Positions 15,763-24,303 of a stretch of 26,538 nt of DNA are shown piece by piece. The notes below the pieces were generated by a model, which was not told where the DNA came from, made no database searches, and worked only from the letters and a program-made list of their open reading frames with translations. Source of the stretch: Actinomycetota bacterium (GTDB taxonomy: Bacteria > Actinomycetota > Acidimicrobiia > Acidimicrobiales > Acidimicrobiaceae); contig SIRY01000031.1 of assembly GCA_004366215.1 (NCBI GenBank), forward strand, positions 1 through 26,538, in the 5' to 3' direction. A program made the translations under genes and the position numbers. How positions within the stretch are numbered: position 1 is the stretch's first letter; every line of letters starts with the position of its first letter.

Positions 15763-16511
15763 GGATCATCCCGTGCCTCGACGTCGACCGGGGTCGCGTG
15801 GTCAAAGGAGTGAGCTTCGTCAACCTGCGCGACGCGGGTGATCCGGTCGAGCTCGCCGACACCTACGTGCGCGAGGGGGCCGACGAGCTCGTGGTGCTCG
15901 ACATCACGGCGTCCGTCGAGGAGCGTGCCACGCTCACCGAGCTCATCGCGGCGATCGCGGCCAAGGTGTTCATCCCCCTCACGGTGGGTGGGGGTGTGCG
16001 CCGCCTCGACGACGCCGCGGCGCTCCTTGAGGCCGGAGCTGACAAGGTCTCGATCAACTCTGCTGCGGTCGCAGACCTCGGCGTCGTCGAAGGGATCGCG
16101 TCGCGCTACGGCAGCCAGTGTGTGGTGGTGGCGATCGACGCTGCGCGTCGAGGTGACCGCTTCGAGGTCTTCACCCACGGCGGTCGACGTCCGACGGGCC
16201 GCGAGCTTGGTACCTGGGTGCGGGCGGTGAGCGAAGCCGGAGCTGGTGAGCTGCTCATCACCTCGATGGACCGCGACGGCACGGGTCGTGGCTACGACAG
16301 GCCGATCTACGAGCTCGCCCGGTCGCTGACGAGCGTGCCGATCATCGCGTCGGGTGGTGTGGGCGCGCTCGAGCACTTCGTCGAAGGTGCCCGCCTCGGC
16401 GTCGAGGGACTCCTCGCAGCGAGCGTGTTCCACGACGGTCTGCTGCGCATCGCTGACGTCAAGGCGGCGATGCTCGCGGCTGGACTCGTGACCCGACCGG
16501 CCGACGGCTAG
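15750..16511 (+). CDS. hisF: Imidazole glycerol phosphate synthase, cyclase subunit
   Basis: 253 residues, TIM-barrel partner of HisH. It joins PRFAR and ammonia, giving imidazole glycerol phosphate and AICAR. Catalytic Asp residues are in [16 protein letters not shown] and [35 protein letters not shown] and [14 protein letters not shown] are typical. The GTG at 15750 has GAGGAGG at 15733-15739 and gives the usual N-terminal length; a GTG at 15759 would make a 4-nt overlap with hisA and is the alternative. Confidence 0.95.
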   Translation: MRSVRIIPCLDVDRGRVVKGVSFVNLRDAGDPVELADTYVREGADELVVLDITASVEERATLTELIAAIAAKVFIPLTVGGGVRRLDDAAALLEAGADKVSINSAAVADLGVVEGIASRYGSQCVVVAIDAARRGDRFEVFTHGGRRPTGRELGTWVRAVSEAGAGELLITSMDRDGTGRGYDRPIYELARSLTSVPIIASGGVGALEHFVEGARLGVEGLLAASVFHDGLLRIADVKAAMLAAGLVTRPADG

Positions 16512-16531
16512 CCTGGAGGAGGAGGTCTTTG

Positions 16532-16852
16532 GTGGAGCCGAAGAAGGCAGCGATCACGGTCCTCGCCGACCGAGTCCTTGTCACGGTGCCGCCCTCCGAG
16601 GGTGAGCGGCAAGCGCGCTCGGGGATCCTCATCCCGGCGACGGCGCACGTGGCCAAACGGCTCGTGTGGTCGGAGGTCAGCGCGGTCGGACCTGCGGTGA
16701 GGTCGGTACGCCCAGGTGACCTCGTGCTCTTTGCGCCGGAGGACCGCTACGAGGTGGAGATCGGATCTGAGACGTACCTGCTGCTGCGAGAGCGGGACCT
16801 GCACGCCGTTGCGTCCGATCGACTCGACGACGAGACGGGGTTGTACCTGTGA
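16532..16852 (+). CDS. GroES-like (Cpn10 family) small protein in the his operon
   Basis: 106 residues. The layout follows the 10-kDa co-chaperonin: N-terminal strand with [10 protein letters not shown], a polar loop with RSGILIP where GroES has its GroEL-binding mobile loop (GGIVL), then [21 protein letters not shown] and a final strand ending [12 protein letters not shown]-terminal tail of about 12 residues ([12 protein letters not shown]) goes beyond normal GroES. No groEL is beside it; the gene lies between hisF (20 nt) and hisI (4-nt GTGA overlap), so it is expressed with histidine genes. GGAGGAGGAGG at 16515-16525 precedes the GTG; a TTG at 16529 is an alternative start. It may be a paralogue with a dedicated client rather than the housekeeping co-chaperonin. 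Confidence 0.78.
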   Translation: MEPKKAAITVLADRVLVTVPPSEGERQARSGILIPATAHVAKRLVWSEVSAVGPAVRSVRPGDLVLFAPEDRYEVEIGSETYLLLRERDLHAVASDRLDDETGLYL

Positions 16853-17211
16853 GCGACGTCGCCAACGTCGAACCGGGGGAGGCGGTCTCGGTCGCACAGA
16901 TCGTCTTTGGACCCGACGGTCTGGTCCCAGCCATCGTCGTCGACGAAGACGATCGGGTGCTCATGCTCGCCTACATGGATGCCGAGGCGCTGCGGCGAAC
17001 GCAGGCTGAGGGACGGACCTGGTTCTACTCGCGGTCGCGCCGGAGCTACTGGGCCAAAGGGGAGACGTCGGGTGCGATCCAAGAGGTGCTCTCCATCACC
17101 GCTGACTGCGACGGCGACGCCTTGCTCGTGCGCGTGCGCCAGCACGGCATCGGCGCCTGTCACACCGGCGCTTGGAGCTGCTTCATGCACCCTCTCTCGG
17201 AGCACCAGTGA
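16849..17211 (+). CDS. hisI: Phosphoribosyl-AMP cyclohydrolase
   Basis: 120 residues, opening the purine ring of phosphoribosyl-AMP to give ProFAR; the zinc and magnesium ligands are in [14 protein letters not shown] and the GACHTG cysteine motif. [29 protein letters not shown] are typical. It is the cyclohydrolase only: no phosphoribosyl-ATP pyrophosphatase (HisE) domain is fused. GTGA overlaps link it to the GroES-like gene upstream and to trpE downstream. Confidence 0.95.
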   Translation: MSDVANVEPGEAVSVAQIVFGPDGLVPAIVVDEDDRVLMLAYMDAEALRRTQAEGRTWFYSRSRRSYWAKGETSGAIQEVLSITADCDGDALLVRVRQHGIGACHTGAWSCFMHPLSEHQ

Positions 17212-18701
17212 GGCTCGCCGTCCTCCAGGTCCGCGCGCGACGGGTCGCGGACGTGCTGACGCCGATCGAAGCGTTCGCCCGACTCGTCGCGCCGGGCGAA
17301 CCAGGGTTCATCCTCGAGTCAGTCGACCAGCAGGGCCGCTGGTCGCGCTACTCGGTCATCGGTCGGCGGCCACTCGCGCGAATCGTCGGTTCCGTCGGGC
17401 ACGCGGCTCTCTACGACCACGAGGGTGCCGTCTGCGACACGTCCGCTGGGATCCTCGAGGGGCTCGCTCGGTGGCACGGCGCGCTCGGCATCCTGACGCC
17501 ACCCGAGACCCCTGAGCTTCCCGGTCCGTTCTCGGTCGCCTGGGTCGGCCACGTCGGCTACGGAGCTGCGAGAGAGCGCGAGCCCAGCGTGCCATCTCGG
17601 CACCCTGACGACGTTGGCATCCCCGAGGCGCGGCTCATGCTGCCTGGCGACCTCGTCGTCTTCGATCACTGGTCGCAGTCGCTGACCCTCGCTTCGAGCG
17701 TGCTCGCCGCGGACGGCACCGTCGAGGACGCGTTCGAGGCGCTCGAGCGGCTGAGAGACGATCTCCACCGACCCTCCCCTGGCCTCGTGCGCCCCATCGA
17801 GTGGCCCACCCTCGGCAGCGACGCAGAAGAGCTGCCAGGGCGTGAGCACTTCGAGCGCCGCTACGACGCGATGGTGCGCGCCGCACACGACGCCATCCGC
17901 AACGGCGAGGTGTTCCAGGTGGTGCTCTCGCACCGATTCGAGCTCTCTCTCGCGGCGTCGCCTCTCGCGCTCTACAGAGCCCTCCGGCTGACGAACCCCT
18001 CGCCGTACATGTACCTCGTACAGGACGCCGACGCGTCGATCGTCGGGTCCTCACCCGAGGCCCTCGCGACGGTACGAGGTGGGCTCGTACAGACTCATCC
18101 CATCGCGGGTTCTCGACCTCGAGGCCGCGACGCGGACGAGGACGAGCGGCTCGTGGCTGAGCTCCTCGCCGACCCGAAGGAGCGCGCTGAGCACCTCATG
18201 CTCGTCGACCTCGCCCGCAACGACGTCGGGCGCATCGCACGCCTCGGGTCGGTGACCGTGGACGAGTTCATGGTGCCAGAGCGCTTCGCTCGCGTCATCC
18301 ACCTCAGCTCGAGCGTGCGAGGGGTACTCCGTGAGGGCCTCGGTCCCATCGACGCGCTCGCGGCGACGCTCCCCGCCGGAACCCTCTCTGGAGCCCCCAA
18401 GGTGCGCGCGATGCAGCTCATCGACGAGCTCGAGGCGTCACGACGCGTGGTCTACGGCGGCGTGGTCGGCTACGTCGGCCTCGACGCGAGCGTGTCCTCC
18501 TCGTCCGTCATGGACTTTGCGATCGCGATTCGAACCGCCGTCTGGCTCTCCCCGGGCCGAGTCCTCCTCCAGGCTGGGGCCGGGATCGTCGCCGGGTCAG
18601 ACCCGGCCCGTGAGGCCGCCGAGTGCCTCACGAAGGCTGCTGCGGTGGCTCGGGCGCTGCAGATGGCGCCGGCGCTCGATCCGTGGGCTCCCGCGATCTG
18701 A
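17208..18701 (+). CDS. trpE: Anthranilate synthase component I
   Basis: 497 residues. It makes anthranilate from chorismate with ammonia supplied by TrpG, the first step of tryptophan synthesis. The N-terminal [19 protein letters not shown] matches the LLES tryptophan-feedback region. The C-terminal chorismate-binding domain has [40 protein letters not shown], and [19 protein letters not shown]. The PIAGSRPRG form and full N-terminal domain favour TrpE over PabB or isochorismate synthase. GTG start with a 4-nt overlap to hisI makes it the last gene of the his operon. Its last 74 bases overlap the 3' end of the convergent ygfZ-like remnant. No trpG, trpD or trpC is adjacent. Confidence 0.92.
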   Translation: MRLAVLQVRARRVADVLTPIEAFARLVAPGEPGFILESVDQQGRWSRYSVIGRRPLARIVGSVGHAALYDHEGAVCDTSAGILEGLARWHGALGILTPPETPELPGPFSVAWVGHVGYGAAREREPSVPSRHPDDVGIPEARLMLPGDLVVFDHWSQSLTLASSVLAADGTVEDAFEALERLRDDLHRPSPGLVRPIEWPTLGSDAEELPGREHFERRYDAMVRAAHDAIRNGEVFQVVLSHRFELSLAASPLALYRALRLTNPSPYMYLVQDADASIVGSSPEALATVRGGLVQTHPIAGSRPRGRDADEDERLVAELLADPKERAEHLMLVDLARNDVGRIARLGSVTVDEFMVPERFARVIHLSSSVRGVLREGLGPIDALAATLPAGTLSGAPKVRAMQLIDELEASRRVVYGGVVGYVGLDASVSSSSVMDFAIAIRTAVWLSPGRVLLQAGAGIVAGSDPAREAAECLTKAAAVARALQMAPALDPWAPAI

Positions 18702-19348
18702 GGACCACTCGCGGGTCGCTCTCGAGCGCAAAGCGCGTGACGCCGTCGAAGCGCCGGCGCCGAGCAGCGACGGCGTAGGTGCGGCCGTCGACGACAGCCG
18801 CTGCGGTCACGACGCCAGCCTCGGCGCTCTCGACGCGCAGGCGCGTCCCGGGCACGATCTCGGTCGGCTCGTCGGCCTCGAGCGCGACGAGCGTGAGCGG
18901 CGGGGCCGCACCGCGCGACTCGGTGCGGGCGACGAGCTCTTGGCCGGTGTAGCAGCCCTTCGTGAAGCTCACCGCGCGCTCACGCAGCGTGGGCACGCCG
19001 TGGACGAGGAGGCCCTCGACGACGTCCTCAGCCGGATCGAAGGCACCGAGCTCGAGGCGTCGGCGCCGGTACTGCTCGGTGTCGACAGGCGCGTCGACGA
19101 GCGGACGATCAGCCTCGAGGGGCCACAGCGGGTCAGCTCCGTCTGGTGGCTCGAGAGCGAGGGCTCCTCGCTCGTCGACGATCTCAGGTGATGAGGTGGC
19201 CGGTGACGTCGAGGAGAGCAGCGAGTCCTCCCGTTGCCCCAGGGGACAGTGCCGTGACGTCTGCCGTGAGCTGACCCTGGAGCCACCGGACGGCGTCAGG
19301 GCCCTGCACGAGGATGGCGCCGTAGGGAGCGATCGTCGTCGTGGCCAC
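18628..19348 (-). pseudogene. YgfZ/GcvT-family folate-binding protein, internally deleted and frameshifted
   Basis: Two frames together make a YgfZ-like protein. Frame one begins at GTG 19348 and encodes 54 residues (VQGPDAVRWLQGQLTADVTA, then LLDVTGHLIT), ending at a TGA at 19184-19186. The downstream frame, entered from about 19188 after a +1 shift, carries the family hallmark KGCYTGQELVART and the C-terminal barrel to 18628. In complete homologues roughly 60 residues lie between the two parts (my estimate from memory of the family), so one lost base cannot explain it. YgfZ proteins support repair of some Fe-S enzymes using tetrahydrofolate. The signature Cys is kept, which suggests recent decay, or two separately translated pieces. 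The 3' end overlaps trpE. Confidence 0.75.
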
Positions 19349-19356
19349 GTCGTCTC

Positions 19357-19362
19357 AGCGTA
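19357..19362 (-). promoter_or_regulatory. -10 box (TACGCT) of the ygfZ-like gene, leaderless type
   Basis: TACGCT on the minus strand is 8 nt before GTG 19348, and an in-frame TGA lies between them, so the GTG is the only available start in that frame. Confidence 0.45.
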
Positions 19363-19404
19363 GGTGACCTCAACTTCCGTACGGTCAGCGACGATGATCT
19401 CGAG

Positions 19405-22400
19405 GTGGAGCGGCCTCGTCGGTGGCGATGGATGTCGCTCGCCGTCGCGGGCGCGATCTGGGCACCGCTCGTCGTCGCGCTGAGCGGCTCGACCTGGTGG
19501 GTCGCGCACGCGCTCCAGGCGACGATCCGAGCACAGCGCCAGCTCGCTCGCGCTGAGGGACGGGCGTGGGCGACCGCGATCGCACGCCGGGCCGAGGTGG
19601 TCGCGAGCGAGGTGGTCGTGCTCGGCGAGGTGCTCATCGGTCCGCGCACGACGCTCGCGAGCATGCCAGCCACGATGGTGCCGGTGCTGAGCTCGTTCGT
19701 CGCGCAGCAGAGCGGGTTGCGAGGAGCGGGCGTCGTCGACCCTGCTGGGCGAGAGCTCTGGTGGTTCGCGGGGGCGCGGCCAACGCCTGTCGCCGTCCCG
19801 CCGACCGTGCACGGCGCCCTCCTCGTCGACCACGGAGCTGAGGTCGCCCTCGCGGTGCGCGACCCGACCTCGGGCCGGATCGACTTCCTCGTCGAAGGTC
19901 TCCTGCGACCCGGCTTCCTCGAGGAGCCCACGCCTGCGCTCGAGGGGTTGAAGCCGACCGGGGTTCACGTCGGGTCGCGCGAGCCTGCGCCCCGAGGCGT
20001 CGTCGCGAGCACCGTCGCGAGCGCTCTTGGACCCGTGGAGGTCGAGCTTCGCCCGACGGCTAGCCTCACCACCGTCCTCTCGACGCCGACGACCCTCGCG
20101 CTCGCCGCGCTCGTCCTGGCCCTCGGTGTCGGCGCAGGGGTGCTGTGGCGGTTCCTCTTCGCCCTGCAGCGCTCGCGTGCAGAGCTCGCCTGGAGGGCCC
20201 AGCTCGAGGAGGTGCTCGCGGACCTTGGCACGGTGCCGCGCGGCCCGGACGACGAGGAGCTCTTCGTCGCGACCGCGGCGACCATGCTCTCTGAGGTTCC
20301 GGGGCTGCGTGCGACGCCACGGGGGGAGGCGCCTTGGGTGGCGATCGAGGCCACGGATTCGACGGTGCGACCGTGGCTCGAGGGGAGCCGAGCTCGGATC
20401 CTGCGTGCGATCGAGCGCGAACGTGAGGACCGAGCGCTCGTCTGGCGGCTCCAGCGCGCCGAGGCGCTCGCTCGGGCCGCGAGCGAGCGTGACGCGCTGA
20501 CCGGGGTCGCGAACCGCGTCGCCCTCACCCGGCGCCTCGAGGAGCTCACCTCGACCCGCGAGGCTGAGGCGGTGCTGTGCGTGCTCATCGACCTCGACGA
20601 CTTCAAGGAGATCAACGACTCTCTCGGCCACCTCGCAGGCGATGAGGTGCTCGTGCGCAGTGCGCGGCGCGTGCGCCACGTCGTCGAGGTGGCAGTGGAG
20701 GACGCGCTCGTCGCGCGCTTCGGTGGGGACGAGTTCGTCGTGCTCGTCGCGACTCCCCTCGACGACGACCACGCCGCGCAGCTCGCACGCGCGATCGGGC
20801 GGGAGCTGCGCCGCAGCATCGACCTGACGAACGGCGCGAGCGTGACGGTCGGGGTGAGCATCGGTTGGGCGTGGTGGCCCCGGGACGCCGCCGACGGCGC
20901 AGACCTCGTGCGCGCTGCCGACGTGGCGATGTACGAAGCCAAGCGAGCCAAAGCTCGAGGCGAGGTGCCGGTCGTCGCGGCCGGCGCCCGCGTTCTCGAG
21001 GACCCGTGGGGGCCGGAAGCCGACGCGCTGCTGCGGGCGGATGCGAGCTGGCGATCCCTGCTCGAGGGCCTCGTCGACGCTCGTGTGCTCGAGGCGGTGG
21101 AGGCGGGGCCAGGCGTGCTCGCTCGCGTCGTCGCCGACCGCGGCGAGCCAGCCCTCGCCGACCTCGAGGACTTCCCCCTCGCTGGACGGGTCGTGCTCGG
21201 GCGCATCGGGCTCGCTGCGAGCGTCGCGGCGGGTCGGCGGCGCGTGCTCCAAGCTCGTTGGGACCACGCGCGAGCCCTGCTCGCACGCCGAGCGCTCAGC
21301 GGTGTCGACGAGGAGCTGAGCTGGCTCGCAGCTCAGCCATCGATCGCCGGGGTCGCGATCGTCGACCTGTCGCTGCCGACGCCTCGCGTCGTGGCGCGCG
21401 CTGGTGCCAAGGCAGAGCAGCTCGCGAGCTACCTCGACGCACGAGCGAGCTCGCACCACGACCTGCTCGAGCCGCCCCCAGCCGGGGACGCCCACGTCGT
21501 CGTCCGACGTGAGGCGACGGGTACGTGGGCCCTCAGCGTGCTCCTCGAGGTGGCAGCCGACCGGGAGCTCAGCGAGCTCGACGTGCTCGCTGAGGCCGTC
21601 ATGGAACGGATCGGCCTCGTGCGGCGCGGATTCCACAGTCGACTCTCGCGTCGCGAAGTGCTCGAGCGCCTGCGCAATGGTGGGCTGCGGCTCGCGCTCC
21701 AGCCCATCGTGCGGCTCAGCGACGGCGAGGTGGTCGGGCTCGAGGCGCTCGCTCGCCTGGACGACGGTCACGACGGTCTCCTCGCCCCAGAGAGCTTCCT
21801 GCCCCTGCTTCGCCCACCCGAGCTCGAGGAGCTCTTCGTGCGGGTCCTCGAGGAGGCCGTCGGACTCGCCGGCCGCTGCCTGCTCCCCTCGATCGGCATC
21901 TCGGTCAACGCGCCGACCGTCGCCCTGCGAGGCGTCCAGACGGCACGCGACGTCGAAGCGGTGCTGAAGCGCTACGGCGTTGCCCCCTCTCGGCTCACCA
22001 TCGAGCTGCTCGAAGACGTCGCCGGCGACGAGGCTGGCCTCGCAGCCTGCCTGCGCGCGCTCAAGCGAAGCGGCGTCCACCGCGCGCTCGACGACGTCGG
22101 CCGAGCCGGGCAGGGCCTCGTGCGCCTCGCCCGCCTACCGGTCGACACGGTGAAGGTCACGAGCGACGTGCTCGACGCGCTCGACGTCAGCCCGGTGGAG
22201 TCGATCGCTGCCCTCGATGCCCTCGTGCGGCTCGCACACGCCGAGCACCGCGTCCTCGTCCTCGAAGGCATCGAGACCGAGCTCCAGCTCGACGTCGCGC
22301 TCGCCCTCGGCGTCACGCTCGGACAGGGCTTCTTGCTCGGCCGACCAGAGGTGGGCGCTCCGTCGCTCACGTCCCGCACAACCGACGCGGCTGAGCGGCC

Positions 22401-22686
22401 CCGTACTGTGGCGGGCCTGCTCGCGTGGCACTGGCGCTACCGTGAGGGCCACCCGGGAGCCCTCGCGGACTGTCCTCTCACGCCCTCGCTGCCCACGGGG
22501 CTCGCCGGGCTCCACGGGGCGCTCCACGGTTCCTCCGCTGCGAGTGCCGGCTCCGCGCTGACCGAGGCGATCGTCGCGCTCCTACGTCGAGGTCGGGAGC
22601 GTCGAGCCGGGCCGGGAGGCGAGTCGACGAGCCGACGCCGTGAGCTCGAGCACGACGGCTGTCCCGCCTCCGGTGCCGATCGGTGA
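19405..22686 (+). CDS. Membrane GGDEF-EAL protein (diguanylate cyclase/phosphodiesterase)
   Basis: 1093 residues. Helices at about 10-35 and 228-252 enclose an extracytoplasmic sensor of ~190 residues. A GGDEF domain (about 355-520) has DALTGVANR, DLDDFKEIND and an intact GGDEF at 440-444; the RxxD inhibition site is absent (V431, A434). An unassigned ~220-residue stretch follows, possibly GAF-like. The EAL domain (about 750-985) keeps E780, N835, E867, D896-D897, K917, E954 and Q974, so hydrolysis of cyclic di-GMP is plausible, although the loop after the Asp pair is DDVGRA instead of DDFGTG. A ~105-residue C-terminal extension has no recognised domain. No strong ribosome site precedes the GTG; ATG 19432 is an alternative. 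The 3' end overlaps the histidine kinase gene. Confidence 0.88.
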   Translation: MERPRRWRWMSLAVAGAIWAPLVVALSGSTWWVAHALQATIRAQRQLARAEGRAWATAIARRAEVVASEVVVLGEVLIGPRTTLASMPATMVPVLSSFVAQQSGLRGAGVVDPAGRELWWFAGARPTPVAVPPTVHGALLVDHGAEVALAVRDPTSGRIDFLVEGLLRPGFLEEPTPALEGLKPTGVHVGSREPAPRGVVASTVASALGPVEVELRPTASLTTVLSTPTTLALAALVLALGVGAGVLWRFLFALQRSRAELAWRAQLEEVLADLGTVPRGPDDEELFVATAATMLSEVPGLRATPRGEAPWVAIEATDSTVRPWLEGSRARILRAIEREREDRALVWRLQRAEALARAASERDALTGVANRVALTRRLEELTSTREAEAVLCVLIDLDDFKEINDSLGHLAGDEVLVRSARRVRHVVEVAVEDALVARFGGDEFVVLVATPLDDDHAAQLARAIGRELRRSIDLTNGASVTVGVSIGWAWWPRDAADGADLVRAADVAMYEAKRAKARGEVPVVAAGARVLEDPWGPEADALLRADASWRSLLEGLVDARVLEAVEAGPGVLARVVADRGEPALADLEDFPLAGRVVLGRIGLAASVAAGRRRVLQARWDHARALLARRALSGVDEELSWLAAQPSIAGVAIVDLSLPTPRVVARAGAKAEQLASYLDARASSHHDLLEPPPAGDAHVVVRREATGTWALSVLLEVAADRELSELDVLAEAVMERIGLVRRGFHSRLSRREVLERLRNGGLRLALQPIVRLSDGEVVGLEALARLDDGHDGLLAPESFLPLLRPPELEELFVRVLEEAVGLAGRCLLPSIGISVNAPTVALRGVQTARDVEAVLKRYGVAPSRLTIELLEDVAGDEAGLAACLRALKRSGVHRALDDVGRAGQGLVRLARLPVDTVKVTSDVLDALDVSPVESIAALDALVRLAHAEHRVLVLEGIETELQLDVALALGVTLGQGFLLGRPEVGAPSLTSRTTDAAERPRTVAGLLAWHWRYREGHPGALADCPLTPSLPTGLAGLHGALHGSSAASAGSALTEAIVALLRRGRERRAGPGGESTSRRRELEHDGCPASGADR

Positions 22687-23988
22687 GCGCACCCGCAGGC
22701 GTCCACCCATGCTCTCGATGAGGCGGGAGACGATGAGGAGGCCGAGGCCCGACCCGATCGCCTCATCGAGTCCGGGGCGCGGTGTTACCTGGCGGCGTCC
22801 GAGGTCCTCGAGGAGCTCAGGGGCGACACCCGGGCCGTCGTCGCGCACCTCGAGGACGACGACCCCGTCCGCGCGGTGGGCGTCGAGCTCGACGCGGTGG
22901 CGGGCGAACTTGATCGCGTTGTCGACGAGGTTCAAGAGCGCCTGCGCGAGGCGCTGGGGGTCGCCGACGACCTCGCTCGCGTCCTCGCCAACCCTGACCG
23001 TGCAGGTGAGGCCGCGCGCTCGTCCCCGGATGCGGACGGTTTCGGCGAGGTGCTCGAGCAACGGCGCGAGCGCGACCGCCCCGAGGTGCACGTCGAAGCC
23101 GTCCGCTTCGAGGCGCGAGAGGTCCATGAGGTCAGCGAGGAGGCGTTCGATGCGCTGAGCTTCACGCTGGATGACCGCGCCGGCACGGCGAGGATCGTCG
23201 ACGGCACCGTCTTCGATCGCCTCTGCGAACCCACGGATGCTCGTGAGGGGCGTGCGCAGGTCGTGCGAGATCGCAAAGAGGAAGCTGCGTTGACGCTCAC
23301 GAGCGTCTCGGAGCGAGGCGACCATCTCGCTGAGCGCTCGGCGCAAGTCGTCGAGCTCAGCGTGCGGGAGCGGCCGCTCGGGGACGGTGACGGTGAGCTC
23401 GCCCTCGCTGACGCGCTTCGCGAGAGACGCGAAGCGCTCGACGGAGGCGGCGACCCGGCGCGTGTAGGCGTCAGCGACGAGGACCGCAACGAGGGCTGCG
23501 AGGAGCGTGAACGCGACCACGTAGAGCGCAGGGTCGAGCGCTGAGGGGAGGGAGCGGTGCACGAGGACGGCGTACGTGCCGACCGCGTCGTGGTTGCTCA
23601 GCAGTACCGGATCGAGCGCCCACACGTCGTCGCCGCGGACGATGTAGCTGATGTGCCCTGGGGTGAGCGCGCGCAGGCTCAACGTGAGGTGCGAGAGCGC
23701 CTGTGGGACGTCACCAGCGAGACCACCGGTCGGCGTGAGCGCGACGAGCCGGCGAGGCCCGAAGGTGTGCGCGCCGTGGGGACCGAAGAAGAACCGGCCC
23801 GCGCGGGTCGCGATCGCACTCGCCACCGTCGCCTCGTGCCCGAGGAAGGTCTCGGTCTGGTGGATGGCGACGCTGCGAAAGATGAGCAGGGTGCCAAGCC
23901 CGGCAGCGAGCGCGGTGACCACCGCGGTCGTGACGATGCCAAGGCGCAGGGCACCTCTGATCGTCGAGCGCCGTACGTGACCCCACAC
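22582..23988 (-). CDS. Sensor histidine kinase (HAMP-HisKA-HATPase)
   Basis: 468 residues. Membrane helices at about 16-38 and 154-174 flank a ~115-residue extracytoplasmic sensor; a HAMP linker (about 175-230) follows. The phosphoacceptor H242 is in FLFAISHDLRTPLTSIRGFAE; the ATPase domain has the N box NLVDNAIKFA (N357), DDGPGVAP, and GSGLGLLIV. The last ~18 residues, antisense to the GGDEF-EAL gene, form an unconserved tail. The GTG at 23988 begins 5 nt after the stop of the DNA-binding half of its response regulator, an operon arrangement typical of OmpR-type pairs. The signal is unknown. Confidence 0.93.
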   Translation of the reverse strand: MWGHVRRSTIRGALRLGIVTTAVVTALAAGLGTLLIFRSVAIHQTETFLGHEATVASAIATRAGRFFFGPHGAHTFGPRRLVALTPTGGLAGDVPQALSHLTLSLRALTPGHISYIVRGDDVWALDPVLLSNHDAVGTYAVLVHRSLPSALDPALYVVAFTLLAALVAVLVADAYTRRVAASVERFASLAKRVSEGELTVTVPERPLPHAELDDLRRALSEMVASLRDARERQRSFLFAISHDLRTPLTSIRGFAEAIEDGAVDDPRRAGAVIQREAQRIERLLADLMDLSRLEADGFDVHLGAVALAPLLEHLAETVRIRGRARGLTCTVRVGEDASEVVGDPQRLAQALLNLVDNAIKFARHRVELDAHRADGVVVLEVRDDGPGVAPELLEDLGRRQVTPRPGLDEAIGSGLGLLIVSRLIESMGGRLRVRSPIGTGGGTAVVLELTASARRLASRPGSTLPTST

Positions 23989-23993
23989 GAGCG

Positions 23994-24293
23994 CTACGGC
24001 TCCGGCTCGAGGCGGTAGCCGACTCCCCAGACGGTGGCGATCGTGATCGCCGGGCCGAGCTTCTTGCGCAGCTGCACGATGTGGACGTCGACCGTGCGGT
24101 CATCACCGTACCACTCAGGCCCCCAGACGCCATCGAGCAGCTCACGGCGAGACAGCGCGACGCCGGGGTGCTCGAGGAGGTAGCCGAGGAGGTCGAACTC
24201 ACGGTTGGTGAGGGTCACAGCCTCACCAGCGACCGTGACGACGTGCGCCGTCGGGTCCCAGCAGAGCGATCCTTGGCGAATCTCGCTGGCCAC
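23994..24293 (-). CDS. DNA-binding half of split OmpR-type response regulator
   Basis: 99 residues forming a winged-helix (Trans_reg_C) domain: LTNREFDLLGYLLEHPG, SRRELLDGVWG, RTVDVHIVQLRKKLG, and the C-terminal wing TVWGVGYRLEPEP. In OmpR/PhoB proteins this domain is fused behind a receiver; here it is in a different frame from the receiver just upstream. The GTG at 24293 has no ribosome site and begins 10 nt after the receiver stop, so it might be reached by reinitiation. Reading its frame upstream gives SPGSGTT, which would join the receiver after LLA if one base were removed. Confidence 0.8.
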   Translation of the reverse strand: MASEIRQGSLCWDPTAHVVTVAGEAVTLTNREFDLLGYLLEHPGVALSRRELLDGVWGPEWYGDDRTVDVHIVQLRKKLGPAITIATVWGVGYRLEPEP

Positions 24294-24303
24294 GGTCGTG
24301 CCG

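Noticed and set aside
19380..22080. Very long minus-strand open frame opposite the GGDEF-EAL gene, continuous with the ygfZ C-terminal frame
   Set aside because: The sequence upstream of the ygfZ part has no domain and is antisense to GGDEF and EAL motifs. It is open only because of base composition, so the YgfZ part is not the end of a 1150-residue protein.
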